Part shown: piece after piece, positions 46,178 through 54,944 of the stretch
How positions within the stretch are numbered: the first letter of the stretch is position 1
How the letters are laid out: each line of letters opens with the position of its first letter
Assembly (NCBI RefSeq): GCF_019049655.1
Contig: NZ_JAFMOX010000064.1
Span: forward strand, 62,001-126,000
DNA from: Rahnella rivi
Lineage (GTDB): Bacteria; Pseudomonadota; Gammaproteobacteria; Enterobacterales; Enterobacteriaceae
Length of the DNA stretch: 64,000 nucleotides
Reading direction: 5' to 3'
The notes under the pieces: model-generated
What the model saw: the letters and a program-made list of their open reading frames with translations, nothing else
Told to the model about the DNA's origin: nothing
Databases searched by the model: none
Position numbers and translations under genes: made by a program

Positions 46178-47965
46178 ATGAGCTCAGTAAATCTTGAGTA
46201 TGTCCTGCGGCTGGAAAGCCTGTTAAGCAGGATTTACCCCAGGGAACACATCGCCGATCTGCTGAAAAAGATTCTGCATCTCGCCAACAAATGGGATTAC
46301 GGCAAACACCGCACCACAGGCTGGGTGGACGGTACGAATATTTATCTGATTACCTATGGCGATAATATCCGCCAGGGCGAGCAACCGCCGCTGGCGACGC
46401 TGAATCATTTTGCTAACACCTATTTGCGCGACATTATCAGCGACATCCATATTTTGCCGATGTACCCGTACAGCTCGGATGACGGCTTCAGCGTGATCGA
46501 CTACCGGCGAATCGACGAAAATCTCGGAGGATGGTCTGACATTCACCACCTGTCAGAGAACTTTAATCTGATGTTCGACTGCGTGATTAATCACATCTCG
46601 CGTTCAAGCGACTGGATGAAAGGCTATCTGCACGACGATCCCTATTACAAAGGGTATTTCATCGACGCCAACCCTGAACTCGATTACAGCCGCGTTGTGC
46701 GCCCGCGCGCTTCGCCGCTGCTCTCTCCCTTTATCAAAGCCGACGGCACCGAGCTGTATCTGTGGACAACCTTCAGCGAAGATCAGGTGGACATTAATTT
46801 CAAAAATCCGCAGGTCCTTCTGGAAAGCATCGACGTGCTGCTGCAATACGCGGCCAGCGGCGGGCAGTCGATTCGCCTCGATGCCATCGGGTATATCTGG
46901 AAAGAAGCCGGGACCTCCTGTATTCACCTGCCACAGGCGCACAACATCATCAAAGTGTGGCGCACGATTCTGGATGAAGTGATCCCCGGCACGCGGCTGA
47001 TTACCGAAACCAACGTTCCGCATCACGAAAACATCAGTTATTTCGGTGAAGGCGATGAGGCGCACATGGTGTATCAGTTCCCGCTGCCGCCGCTGACGCT
47101 GCATGCATTTTTACGCGAAGACACCACCACACTCACCCGCTGGGCACAGAGCCTGAATGCCGAAGCGCGCTACCCTGACACCACGTATTTCAACTTCCTC
47201 GCCAGCCACGACGGGATCGGACTGCGCCCGACAGAAACCTTTCTCAGCGATGAAGAACGCAAATACATGGCGCAGGAAACGCTGCGCAAAGAGGGGCGCG
47301 TCTCCTACAAAGACAACGGCGACGGCACCCATTCTCCTTATGAACTGAATATCAATTACCTGAGCGCACTGACCGAACCGGAAGATAGCGTCGAAATGAA
47401 AGCGCGCAAGTTCCTGGCGGCGCAGGCGCTGTTGTTGTCGTTCATCGGCGTGCCGGCGATTTATATCCACAGCCTGCTGGGCAGCGAAAACGATCTCGAC
47501 GGCATGCATCAGTCCGGGATCAACCGGCGCATCAACCGTAAAAAGCTGGATCTGAGTAAAATTGAGGCCGAACTGGAAAAGAAAGACAGTTTGCCCGCGC
47601 GGGTTTTCGAGGGCTTACAGGCACTGATAAGGCACCGGCGCGCCCATCCGGCGTTCTCGCCACAGGCTGGTCAGCGGGTGTTTGACCTCGGGAAATCGCT
47701 GTTTGCCATGGAACGCTATGATCCGAAAACAGAAGACCGCATAACCTGCGTGTTTAACATCAGCAGCCGTTCACAGGTGCTTAAACTGGCGGTAGAAGGC
47801 AAGGATCTGATTGGCGGGGACGTGTTTAACGGGCAGACGCGACTCCAGCCGTGGCAGGTGGTGTGGATCAAACACAAACTGAAAGCGCCAGAACGCCTCG
47901 GAAGACTGCGTCGCTGGCGGATGAAATTGTTTAAACGTACTAAACGTCAGCCTGCAGAGCGTTAA
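46178..47965 (+). CDS. GH13_18 sucrose phosphorylase-like enzyme
   Basis: 595-aa retaining alpha-glucoside phosphorylase of the GH13 alpha-amylase fold. Nucleophile Asp in QSIRLDAIGYIWKEAGTSC, acid/base Glu in RLITETNVPHHENISYFG, transition-state Asp in NFLASHDGIGLRPTE; ILPMYPYSSDDGFSVIDY is the subfamily hallmark. It is closer by eye to E. coli YcjM (glucosylglycerate phosphorylase) than to amylases, so substrates could be sucrose, glucosylglycerate or sucrose-6-phosphate. The C-terminus has a basic tail (about 570-595) that YcjM lacks. It stands alone between argI and tabA, overlapping the tabA 3' end by 4 bp. No transporter is adjacent. Confidence 0.85.
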   Translation: MSSVNLEYVLRLESLLSRIYPREHIADLLKKILHLANKWDYGKHRTTGWVDGTNIYLITYGDNIRQGEQPPLATLNHFANTYLRDIISDIHILPMYPYSSDDGFSVIDYRRIDENLGGWSDIHHLSENFNLMFDCVINHISRSSDWMKGYLHDDPYYKGYFIDANPELDYSRVVRPRASPLLSPFIKADGTELYLWTTFSEDQVDINFKNPQVLLESIDVLLQYAASGGQSIRLDAIGYIWKEAGTSCIHLPQAHNIIKVWRTILDEVIPGTRLITETNVPHHENISYFGEGDEAHMVYQFPLPPLTLHAFLREDTTTLTRWAQSLNAEARYPDTTYFNFLASHDGIGLRPTETFLSDEERKYMAQETLRKEGRVSYKDNGDGTHSPYELNINYLSALTEPEDSVEMKARKFLAAQALLLSFIGVPAIYIHSLLGSENDLDGMHQSGINRRINRKKLDLSKIEAELEKKDSLPARVFEGLQALIRHRRAHPAFSPQAGQRVFDLGKSLFAMERYDPKTEDRITCVFNISSRSQVLKLAVEGKDLIGGDVFNGQTRLQPWQVVWIKHKLKAPERLGRLRRWRMKLFKRTKRQPAER

Positions 47966-48432
47966 GCGGGTAACACGCTGGCGTCCATTTTCACCACGGC
48001 TTTGCGCACGTTGGCCGGTTCGCCAACGGCGCACAGCGGTTTATGCACTTCGCCCGGATAAAACACCACGAAATCGCCGGTCTGCATGACCATGGTTTTT
48101 TCCTGTTCACCGGCAGCCAGAAACGCGATGTCCTTGTCGGCCAGCCAGTCGGTGTCAACGTGCCCTGCCGGTAAGTTGCTGAAAGTCATGCCTTCAGTCC
48201 CATTGAGGATAATCTGAATATCCAGATAACGCGCATGAAACTCGGCGCGGCGTTCTGCCTGAGGTGCCGTTGAATCATTGGAAATCAGCACGAAAACGTC
48301 ATCGCCACAGATATCGTGTTTACCCAGCGGGGTATCGGCGTTGATGTTCTGTTTGACGAATTCGATCGCTTCTCGCAGCGCGGCAGGCAGATAGGGGACT
48401 AAATGTAACTGATGAATATTACCGGTAATCAT
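47962..48432 (-). CDS. tabA: YhcH/YjgK/YiaL family protein TabA
   Basis: 156-aa cupin-like (DUF386) protein. Begins MITGNIHQLHLVPYLPAALR; conserved EFHARYLDIQIILNGTEGM and the metal-site-like FYPGEVHKPLCAVGEP. In E. coli TabA affects biofilm formation and fimbriae downstream of toxin-antitoxin systems; related enzymes act on sialic acids or other sugars. Placement between argI and pyrL matches E. coli. Confidence 0.88.
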   Translation of the reverse strand: MITGNIHQLHLVPYLPAALREAIEFVKQNINADTPLGKHDICGDDVFVLISNDSTAPQAERRAEFHARYLDIQIILNGTEGMTFSNLPAGHVDTDWLADKDIAFLAAGEQEKTMVMQTGDFVVFYPGEVHKPLCAVGEPANVRKAVVKMDASVLPA

Positions 48433-48581
48433 GATTTTCCCTTTGCTGTAGTAAAAATGAAATGATGTTTCAATGTGGGAACATGATAATGCACTCTTGC
48501 CCTGCGCCCCTTGATCCAGTTAACACTTTTTGCCTGCGGATCCGGCCACAGCCAAACGTTTGCCTGCGGGCGATTTTCCGC

Positions 48582-48622
48582 TTGATGTCGCCGGTTACGC
48601 GCGTATAATGCGCCACAATTTG
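48582..48622 (+). promoter_or_regulatory. pyrLBI promoter with UTP-sensitive start region
   Basis: -35 TTGATG (48582-48587), 16-bp spacer, -10 TATAAT (48604-48609), and a start-site candidate AATTTG at 48617-48622, 7 nt after the -10. In E. coli pyrBI the initially transcribed AAUUUG allows reiterative U addition when UTP is high; the same hexamer is present here. Confidence 0.85.
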
Positions 48623-48634
48623 CCGGGAGAACCC

Positions 48635-48844
48635 ATGAACATTTGCCACGTTTTGCGCTCAGACGATCGACCAGACACCGTGCCATCAGGCAGCCCGCTG
48701 CCGTTGTTCTTCCGTTGTATTGCTGGTCAGCGTTCAGTTGATCAAAAAGAAAGGCCCCTCATTGCAGGGGCTTTTTTTTGTCCGAAATTTGAGTGTGCAG
48801 CCACTGCAGGCACATCTTTTAAGCACAAAGAAACAGGAGAATGA
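48635..48844 (+). CDS. pyrL: pyrBI operon leader peptide, extended form
   Basis: 69-codon leader with SD GGGAGA. It is translated through the attenuator and contains PLIAGAFFCP, matching PLNRGAFFCP of E. coli PyrL (44 aa). Rho-independent termination is prevented when low UTP stalls RNA polymerase and ribosomes catch up. Unlike E. coli, the frame continues past the attenuator and stops at 48842-48844, only two bases before the pyrB ATG, so leader translation may couple to pyrB. Confidence 0.85.
   Translation: MNICHVLRSDDRPDTVPSGSPLPLFFRCIAGQRSVDQKERPLIAGAFFCPKFECAATAGTSFKHKETGE
48754..48779 (+). terminator. pyrBI attenuator
   Basis: GCCCCT-CATTGC-AGGGGC stem followed by eight T, inside the pyrL coding frame and 68 bp before pyrB. 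The classical UTP-controlled attenuator. Confidence 0.93.
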
Positions 48845-48846
48845 CG

Positions 48847-49782
48847 ATGGCGAATCCGTTGTATCTAAAAGACATCATTTCAATTAACGATCTCAGCCGC
48901 GAGGAGCTCGAGCTGGTGCTCGACACCGCCGCCAGCCTGAAAGCCAGTCCGCAGCCTGAATTGTTGAAACACAAAGTCATCGCCAGCTGTTTCTTTGAAG
49001 CTTCCACCCGCACGCGCCTGTCGTTTGAAGCCTCCGTTCACCGCCTCGGTGCGTCGGTGGTCGGGTTCTCGGACAGCAGCAACACGTCGCTTGGCAAAAA
49101 AGGCGAGACGCTGGCCGACACTATTTCGGTGATCAGCACCTACGTCGATGCCATTGTGATGCGCCATCCGCAGGAAGGCGCGGCGCGTCTGGCCACTGAA
49201 TTCTCCGGCAACATTCCGGTACTGAACGCCGGTGACGGTGCAAATCAGCATCCGACCCAAACCCTGCTGGACTTGTTCACCATTCAGGAAACACAGGGCC
49301 GCCTGGATAACATCAACATCGCCATGGTCGGCGACCTGAAATATGGCCGCACGGTGCATTCCCTGGCGCAGGCGCTGGCGAAATTTAACGGCAACCGTTT
49401 CTACTTTATCGCCCCGGACGCACTGGCGATGCCGGGCTACATTCTGGCGCTGCTGGAAGAGAAAGGGATTGAATACAGCCTGCATAGCAGCATCGAGGAG
49501 GTCGTGCCGGACATCGATATTCTGTACATGACCCGCGTGCAGAAAGAGCGTCTTGACCCGTCTGAGTACGCCAATGTGAAGGCGCAGTTTGTGTTACGCG
49601 CCGCCGATCTGACCCATGCTCAGCCGCATCTGAAAGTGCTGCATCCGCTGCCGCGTATTGATGAGATCACGCCGGATGTCGATAAAACGCCTTACGCCTG
49701 GTATTTCCAGCAGGCCGGAAACGGCATTTTTGCGCGCCAGGCGTTGCTGGCACTGGTGCTGAACGCAGACACTGCCCAATAA
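48847..49782 (+). CDS. pyrB: Aspartate carbamoyltransferase catalytic subunit
   Basis: 311-aa catalytic chain catalysing the first committed step of pyrimidine synthesis. Motifs: FEASTRTRLSFEASVH, SLGKKGETLADT (80s loop), HPTQTLLDLFTIQET, AMVGDLKYGRTVHS and VLHPLPRIDEI. The ATG at 48847 gives exactly the E. coli length and N-terminus (MANPLY); an ATG at 48841 also exists. Followed after 18 bp by the regulatory subunit gene. Confidence 0.97.
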   Translation: MANPLYLKDIISINDLSREELELVLDTAASLKASPQPELLKHKVIASCFFEASTRTRLSFEASVHRLGASVVGFSDSSNTSLGKKGETLADTISVISTYVDAIVMRHPQEGAARLATEFSGNIPVLNAGDGANQHPTQTLLDLFTIQETQGRLDNINIAMVGDLKYGRTVHSLAQALAKFNGNRFYFIAPDALAMPGYILALLEEKGIEYSLHSSIEEVVPDIDILYMTRVQKERLDPSEYANVKAQFVLRAADLTHAQPHLKVLHPLPRIDEITPDVDKTPYAWYFQQAGNGIFARQALLALVLNADTAQ

Positions 49783-49800
49783 ACTTGAGGAGAAACGATC

Positions 49801-50265
49801 ATGACTCACGACAATAAACTTCAGGTTGAAGCGATCAAATGCGGTACGGTGATCGACCATATTCCCGCGCAGGTCGGGTTTAAGCTGCTGTCTCTGTTCA
49901 AATTTACCCAGACGGAACAACGCGTCACCGTCGGCCTGAACCTGCCGTCCGGCGAACTTGGCCGCAAAGACATCATCAAAATCGAGAATACATTTCTGAC
50001 CGACGAGCAGGTCAATCAGCTGGCGGTGTACGCCCCGCGCGCGACGGTAAATCGCATTGATGATTATGAAGTGGTGAAGAAACTGATGCCGACGCTGCCG
50101 GACCGGATTGTGGGCGTTTTACGCTGCCCGAACGGCAACTGCATCAGCCGCTTTGAGCCGGTGGATTCCAGTTTTGCGGTGAAACAGCGTGCCGACGGCG
50201 TGCACCTGAAATGTAAGTATTGCGAGAAAGAGTTTGAGCACCAGGTGGTGCTGAACAACGATTAA
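49801..50265 (+). CDS. pyrI: Aspartate carbamoyltransferase regulatory subunit
   Basis: 154-aa allosteric chain binding CTP/ATP and, through zinc, the PyrB trimers. Begins MTHDNKLQVEAIKCGTVIDH; the four zinc cysteines are in RCPNGNCISRFEP and LKCKYCEKEFEH. SD GAGGAGAAAC. Co-transcribed with pyrB. Confidence 0.97.
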   Translation: MTHDNKLQVEAIKCGTVIDHIPAQVGFKLLSLFKFTQTEQRVTVGLNLPSGELGRKDIIKIENTFLTDEQVNQLAVYAPRATVNRIDDYEVVKKLMPTLPDRIVGVLRCPNGNCISRFEPVDSSFAVKQRADGVHLKCKYCEKEFEHQVVLNND

Positions 50266-50320
50266 CCCTTTATACTGAGGGATAATTTTTCATTCACCTT
50301 AACTCAAATCAGGAGACATT

Positions 50321-50707
50321 ATGTCCCGCGAAATCAGCACTGAAAACGCTCCGGCAGCCATCGGTCCTTATGTTCAGGGCGTCGATCTGGGCAGCATGAT
50401 CATCACGTCCGGTCAGATCCCGGTGGATCCTAAAACCGGCGCCGTGGCCGACGATATCGCCGCTCAGGCACGCCAGTCACTGGAAAACGTGCAGGCGATC
50501 GTGGAAGCCGCTGGCCTGAAAGTTTCAGACATCGTGAAAACCACCGTTTTCGTGAAAGATCTGAACGACTTCGCCACCGTTAACGCCACGTATGAAGCCT
50601 TCTTCACCGAACACAACGCGCCATTCCCGGCCCGTTCTTGCGTTGAAGTCGCGCGTCTGCCAAAAGACGTGAAAATCGAAATCGAAGCCATCGCTGTACG
50701 CCGTTAA
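50321..50707 (+). CDS. ridA: 2-iminobutanoate/2-iminopropanoate deaminase RidA
   Basis: 128-aa YjgF/RidA enzyme that hydrolyses reactive enamines/imines from PLP enzymes. Begins MSREISTENAPAAIGPYVQG; the catalytic Arg is in FPARSCVEVARLP, and the C-terminus is VKIEIEAIAVRR. Located directly after pyrI, as in E. coli. Confidence 0.97.
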   Translation: MSREISTENAPAAIGPYVQGVDLGSMIITSGQIPVDPKTGAVADDIAAQARQSLENVQAIVEAAGLKVSDIVKTTVFVKDLNDFATVNATYEAFFTEHNAPFPARSCVEVARLPKDVKIEIEAIAVRR

Positions 50708-50728
50708 TTCGCACCACCGATGCACCAG

Positions 50729-50753
50729 ACCAGCCTGCGGGCTGGTTTTTTTT
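50729..50753 (+). terminator. Terminator after ridA
   Basis: ACCAGCC-TGCG-GGCTGGT stem and T8, 22 bp after the ridA stop. Confidence 0.9.
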
Positions 50754-50915
50754 GCCCCATTATCAGGCAAAGAACCCGCTTTCCGCCCTATAATTAAGCA
50801 GCCCTGCCTCTTTTCTCCTGATTTCCAGCCCATTTTGCACGCTGGCACACTTTATGCCTGATCTTCATTGTTATTGAACGATTCAATTGCAGCCTGTCCA
50901 GTTTGTGAGGTGATG

Positions 50916-52367
50916 ATGATCAAGATTGACCTTTCCGATTCACCCTTTTTTGATGAGATGTTAATGGCTGAAGGGAAACACCGCAGCCATTATCAGGCTT
51001 ACTGGCAGTGGTTGCAGCAGGCCGATCAACAGGCCGTCCAGCGCAAAAAAGAGGAAGCTGCGCTGCTGTTCCACCGGGTGGGGATTACCTTTAATGTTTA
51101 CGGCGAAGATGATGGCGCGGAGCGGCTGATCCCGTTCGACAGCGTGCCGCGCATTATTCCTGCCGGGGAATGGCAAATGCTCGATCGCGGTATCCGTCAG
51201 CGGGTACAGGCGCTGAATGCGTTTCTGCATGATATTTACCACGATCAGAAGATCCTCAAAGCCGGGATCGTGCCTGCCGAACAGGTGCTGGCAAACGATC
51301 AATATCAGCCTTGTATGCAGGGCATCGATCTTCACCGTGATACTTACGCCCACATCGCCGGCACCGACATGGTGCGCGGTGGCGACGGTGAATATTACGT
51401 GCTGGAAGACAACCTGCGCACGCCCTCCGGCGTCTCCTACATGATGGAAAACCGCAAAATGATGATGCGGTTATACCCGGAACTCTTCGCCCAGCAGCGG
51501 ATCGCGCCGGTTTCGCGCTACCCTTCTCACCTGCTGCAAACCCTGCGCGAAAGCACACCGGTGAACGATCCGACCGTCGTGGTGCTAACGCCGGGCCGCT
51601 TTAACAGCGCCTATTTCGAGCACAGTTTCCTGGCGCAGCAAATGGGCGTTGAGCTGGTGGAAAGCGCCGATCTGTTCGTGAAAGACGGTGCCGTACTGAT
51701 GCGTACCACCGCCGGGCCGTGCAAAATTGACGTGATTTACCGTCGCATCGACGATGCATTCCTGGATCCGCTGGCGTTTCGTGCTGATTCCATGCTCGGC
51801 GTGCCCGGCCTGCTTTCCGTCTATCGCGCGGGCGGCGTGGTGCTGGCGAATGCGATCGGTACCGGCGTGGCGGATGACAAATCGATCTACCCGTATGTCC
51901 CGGAGATGATCCGCTACTATCTGGCCGAAGATCCGATCCTCAATAACGTGCCGACCTGGCAATGCCGCAAAGAAAGCGATCTCTCTTTCGTGCTGGCGAA
52001 TCTGGACAAAATGGTGGTGAAGGAGGTTCATGGCGCTGGCGGTTACGGCATGCTGATTGGCCCGATGGCCAGTCAGGAAGAGCTGGCCCGTTTTCGCGAT
52101 CTGCTAAAAACCCGCCCTGAAAATTACATCGCGCAGGAGACACTCGCGCTCTCAACATGTCCGACGTTTGTCGAAAACGGCCTGGCGCCGCGCCACATCG
52201 ATTTACGGCCTTTCGCCCTGACCGGTGCGGAAATTCGCCTGGTGCCCGGCGGGCTCACCCGTGTTGCGCTGGCCGAAGGCTCGCTGGTGGTCAATTCATC
52301 GCAGGGCGGTGGCACCAAAGATACCTGGGTGCTGGAAGAAGATTCGACGGAGGACGACGCATGCTAA
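50916..52367 (+). CDS. Circularly permuted ATP-grasp protein (Anbu operon)
   Basis: 483-aa protein of the CP_ATPgrasp / former DUF404-DUF407 family, a predicted peptide-bond-forming ligase. Signatures: RRVQALNAFLHDIYHD-like RQRVQALNAFLHDIYHDQ, DMVRGGDGEYYVLEDNLRTP (ATP site), VELVESADLFVKDG, and YIAQETLALSTCPTFVENGL near the C-terminus. Start ATG at 50916 is spaced 5 nt from GAGG; other in-frame ATG/GTG codons lie upstream. First of four tightly packed genes (alpha-E, transglutaminase, Anbu) that recur together in proteobacteria. The substrate is not known from sequence. Confidence 0.88.
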   Translation: MIKIDLSDSPFFDEMLMAEGKHRSHYQAYWQWLQQADQQAVQRKKEEAALLFHRVGITFNVYGEDDGAERLIPFDSVPRIIPAGEWQMLDRGIRQRVQALNAFLHDIYHDQKILKAGIVPAEQVLANDQYQPCMQGIDLHRDTYAHIAGTDMVRGGDGEYYVLEDNLRTPSGVSYMMENRKMMMRLYPELFAQQRIAPVSRYPSHLLQTLRESTPVNDPTVVVLTPGRFNSAYFEHSFLAQQMGVELVESADLFVKDGAVLMRTTAGPCKIDVIYRRIDDAFLDPLAFRADSMLGVPGLLSVYRAGGVVLANAIGTGVADDKSIYPYVPEMIRYYLAEDPILNNVPTWQCRKESDLSFVLANLDKMVVKEVHGAGGYGMLIGPMASQEELARFRDLLKTRPENYIAQETLALSTCPTFVENGLAPRHIDLRPFALTGAEIRLVPGGLTRVALAEGSLVVNSSQGGGTKDTWVLEEDSTEDDAC

Positions 52368-53302
52368 GCAGAACCGCCAGTGAGCTGTACTGGATGGCGC
52401 GTTATCTGGAACGCGCCGAAAATATCGCCCGTCTGCTGGACGTCACTAACAAGCTGTCGATGATGTCGATCCGCGACGTGACAGCACGCGACGAAAATAA
52501 CGATCTGCTGGTGCCGCTGACCATGACCGGCACGCGCACGCTGTTCGATGCGCATTATCCGCAGCTGACAATGAGCAATCTGCTCAACTTTTTCGCGTTA
52601 GACAACATCAACCACGGCAGCATTTTCAGCTGTCTGCAAATGGCGTGGAATAATGCTCACGCCGTGCGCGGCAGCCTGTCTTCTGAAGTCTGGGAAAGCA
52701 TCAATGCCACCTGGATCGAGATGAAACTGATCCGCCGCCAGGGCGTCGGGTCGGCGGGCGCCGATTCATTTTTCGACTGGGTTAAGGAGCGCTCACATCT
52801 GTTTCGTGGCGCCATGTTCGGCACTTTGCTGCGCAGCGACGCCCAGAACTTCATCCGGCTCGGCACCATGCTGGAGCGCGCAGACAGTACAGCCCGCCTG
52901 CTGGATGCCAAAAATCAGCTTCTCAACGCCGATGAAGATCCGGTACGCGAGTATTACCGGATGGACACCCTGCTGCGCGCGGTCAGCGCCCGCGAAGCGT
53001 TCCACACGCTCTATAAGCAGCAACTTAGCCAGAAGCGCATCGCTGAATTGCTGATCCTGCGCCGTGAATTACCGCGCTCACTGCTGTCTTGCGTGGAAAT
53101 CATGGCCGAACAGCTGGAAGAAATCGGCGGCACCGCAGGCAACCTGCCACGCCGCCGCGTTCATACCCTGCACGCGCAGCTTCGTTTCACCGAAATGGAA
53201 GAGATTGTCGAAATGGGCCTCAGCCCCTGGTTGATGCAGTTCCTCGACCAGACCGGCGCTATCGCCGAGAGCATCCATCAGACCTATCTGGAGGCACAAT
53301 AA
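52361..53302 (+). CDS. Alpha-E domain protein (Anbu operon)
   Basis: 313-aa all-helical protein of the alpha-E (DUF403) family. Begins MLSRTASELYWMARYLERAE; further family motifs FFDWVKERSHLFRGAMFGTL and IRLGTMLERADSTARLLDAK. The start overlaps the previous stop by 7 bp (ATGCTAA) and its stop overlaps the next ATG, showing strict coupling. Thought to work with the ATP-grasp partner; no enzymatic motif is evident. Confidence 0.88.
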   Translation: MLSRTASELYWMARYLERAENIARLLDVTNKLSMMSIRDVTARDENNDLLVPLTMTGTRTLFDAHYPQLTMSNLLNFFALDNINHGSIFSCLQMAWNNAHAVRGSLSSEVWESINATWIEMKLIRRQGVGSAGADSFFDWVKERSHLFRGAMFGTLLRSDAQNFIRLGTMLERADSTARLLDAKNQLLNADEDPVREYYRMDTLLRAVSAREAFHTLYKQQLSQKRIAELLILRRELPRSLLSCVEIMAEQLEEIGGTAGNLPRRRVHTLHAQLRFTEMEEIVEMGLSPWLMQFLDQTGAIAESIHQTYLEAQ

Positions 53303-54096
53303 TGAAACTGAATGTCAGTCATCAGACGCATTACACCTATGCGCAGCAGGTCAAACACAGCACGCAATACCTGCGCCTTACCCCGCAAAACTCCAGCCAT
53401 CAGAAAATCCTGTCATGGGATTTAACCCTGCCGGAATATGCCACCCGCACCTTTGATGCCTACGGCAACGTTTTGCACGTGCTGACCCTCGACCAGCCGC
53501 ATCAGGCGATCACCATTGAGGCCAACGGCATGGTGGAGATCGAAGACAACACCGAAGACGACAGCTGCGGCCATCTCTCGCCGCTGGTGTTCTTACGTAC
53601 CAGCCCGCTGACACAGGCCGACGGCGCGATCCGCGATTTTGCGCATCGTTATTACCGGCCACAGGCTCAGCACGAAAGCCTGTGCAGCCTGATGGGTGAG
53701 CTGCTGCTGAAAATGCCCTACAGCCCCGGCACCACCACGGTGAAAGACAGCGCGTCGCAGGCGTTTTCCGCGCAGCAAGGCGTATGTCAGGATCACACTC
53801 ACGTCTTTCTCGCCTGCTGCCGCAGTCTGGGCATTCCGGCGCGCTATGTCAGCGGCTACCTTTATACTGAAGATTCCGCCCATGTGGCGATGCATGCCTG
53901 GGCAGAAGCCTGGCTGGATGACCGCTGGCAGAGCTTTGACGTCACCAATAACACCTGCCAGCCCAATCAGCATTTGAAACTGGCTATCGGCATAGATTAT
54001 CTTGATGCTTGCCCGGTCCGCGGTATCCGGTTAGGTGGAGGATGCGAAGACATGCGCACTGTCGCGGCAGTTGAAATGTTCGACATACCGCAATAA
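53302..54096 (+). CDS. Transglutaminase-like cysteine protease (Anbu operon)
   Basis: 264 aa. An N-terminal bacterial transglutaminase-associated domain (MKLNVSHQTHYTYAQQVKHS, about 1-85) precedes the catalytic core with the Cys-His-Asp triad: QQGVCQDHTHVFLACC, VAMHAWAEAWLDD, SFDVTNNT. No signal peptide, so it is probably cytoplasmic. Starts at TAATG, coupled to the alpha-E gene. Probably acts as a peptidase or amide-group transferase on whatever the ATP-grasp ligase modifies; that is inference. Confidence 0.88.
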   Translation: MKLNVSHQTHYTYAQQVKHSTQYLRLTPQNSSHQKILSWDLTLPEYATRTFDAYGNVLHVLTLDQPHQAITIEANGMVEIEDNTEDDSCGHLSPLVFLRTSPLTQADGAIRDFAHRYYRPQAQHESLCSLMGELLLKMPYSPGTTTVKDSASQAFSAQQGVCQDHTHVFLACCRSLGIPARYVSGYLYTEDSAHVAMHAWAEAWLDDRWQSFDVTNNTCQPNQHLKLAIGIDYLDACPVRGIRLGGGCEDMRTVAAVEMFDIPQ

Positions 54097-54116
54097 TCGA
54101 TACAGGAACGAATCCT

Positions 54117-54848
54117 ATGACTTACTGTGTGGCCATGCGCTTGTCCTCTGGCCTGGTGTTTGTTTCAGACTCGCGCACCAATGCCGGGGTGGATCACATT
54201 TCCACCTTCCGCAAACTGCATGTTTTTCATCACAGCGATGAACGGGTGCTGGTGCTCCAAAGTGCCGGAAATCTGGCGACCACACAGAGCATTATCAGCC
54301 TGCTGCACCGGCGTTGCCTCGATGATCAGCGGGAAAATCTGCTTAACGTGGAATCGATGTACGACGCCGCCAGCCTGCTCGGGGAAACGGTGCGCGAAGT
54401 GATTGCCCGTGACAGCGGCGCCAATCAGGGCGGCACCACGGATTTCAGCTGTAACCTGCTGCTCGGCGGCCAGATCAAGGGGGAAGGGTTGCGGCTGTTC
54501 CATATTTATCCGCAGGGTAATTTCATCGAAGCCACCCATGACACACCCTATTTTCAGGTGGGGGAAAGCAAGTACGGCAAGCCGATTATCGATCGCGTGC
54601 TGAACTTCGATACTCCGCTGGATCAGGCCATGCAGTGCGCGCTGATTTCGATGGATTCGACGCTGCGCAGTAATCTTTCCGTCGGCCTGCCGCTGGATGT
54701 GCTGACCTACCCGGTCGACAGCTACAGCACGGCGCAACAGTACCGGATCACCGAAACACACCCGTATTTCGACATGATCCGCAAAGGCTGGGGCGAAGGC
54801 CTGCTGAGTATTTTTGCCCAACTGCCACCGCTGAAATTAGACGAGTAA
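54117..54848 (+). CDS. Anbu, proteasome-like peptidase
   Basis: 243-aa Ntn-hydrolase of the Anbu (ancestral beta subunit) branch of proteasome proteins. Begins MTYCVAMRLSSGLVFVSDSR, so removal of Met exposes Thr as nucleophile; SDSRTNAG supplies Asp, and FRKLHVFH the Lys expected of proteasome-type active sites. SAGNLATTQS and TDFSCNLLLGGQIKGEG fit the fold. Last gene of the four-gene operon and 96 bp before the IS903-like element. No ATPase unfoldase gene is adjacent. Confidence 0.88.
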   Translation: MTYCVAMRLSSGLVFVSDSRTNAGVDHISTFRKLHVFHHSDERVLVLQSAGNLATTQSIISLLHRRCLDDQRENLLNVESMYDAASLLGETVREVIARDSGANQGGTTDFSCNLLLGGQIKGEGLRLFHIYPQGNFIEATHDTPYFQVGESKYGKPIIDRVLNFDTPLDQAMQCALISMDSTLRSNLSVGLPLDVLTYPVDSYSTAQQYRITETHPYFDMIRKGWGEGLLSIFAQLPPLKLDE

Positions 54849-54944
54849 ACCTCCGCCACATCAGGTCTGGGGAACATGGACAACCTCAGACCTGCCCCGT
54901 ATTATCAATATCCCGTCCTTAATACGGATATTTGAGGTGAAATA

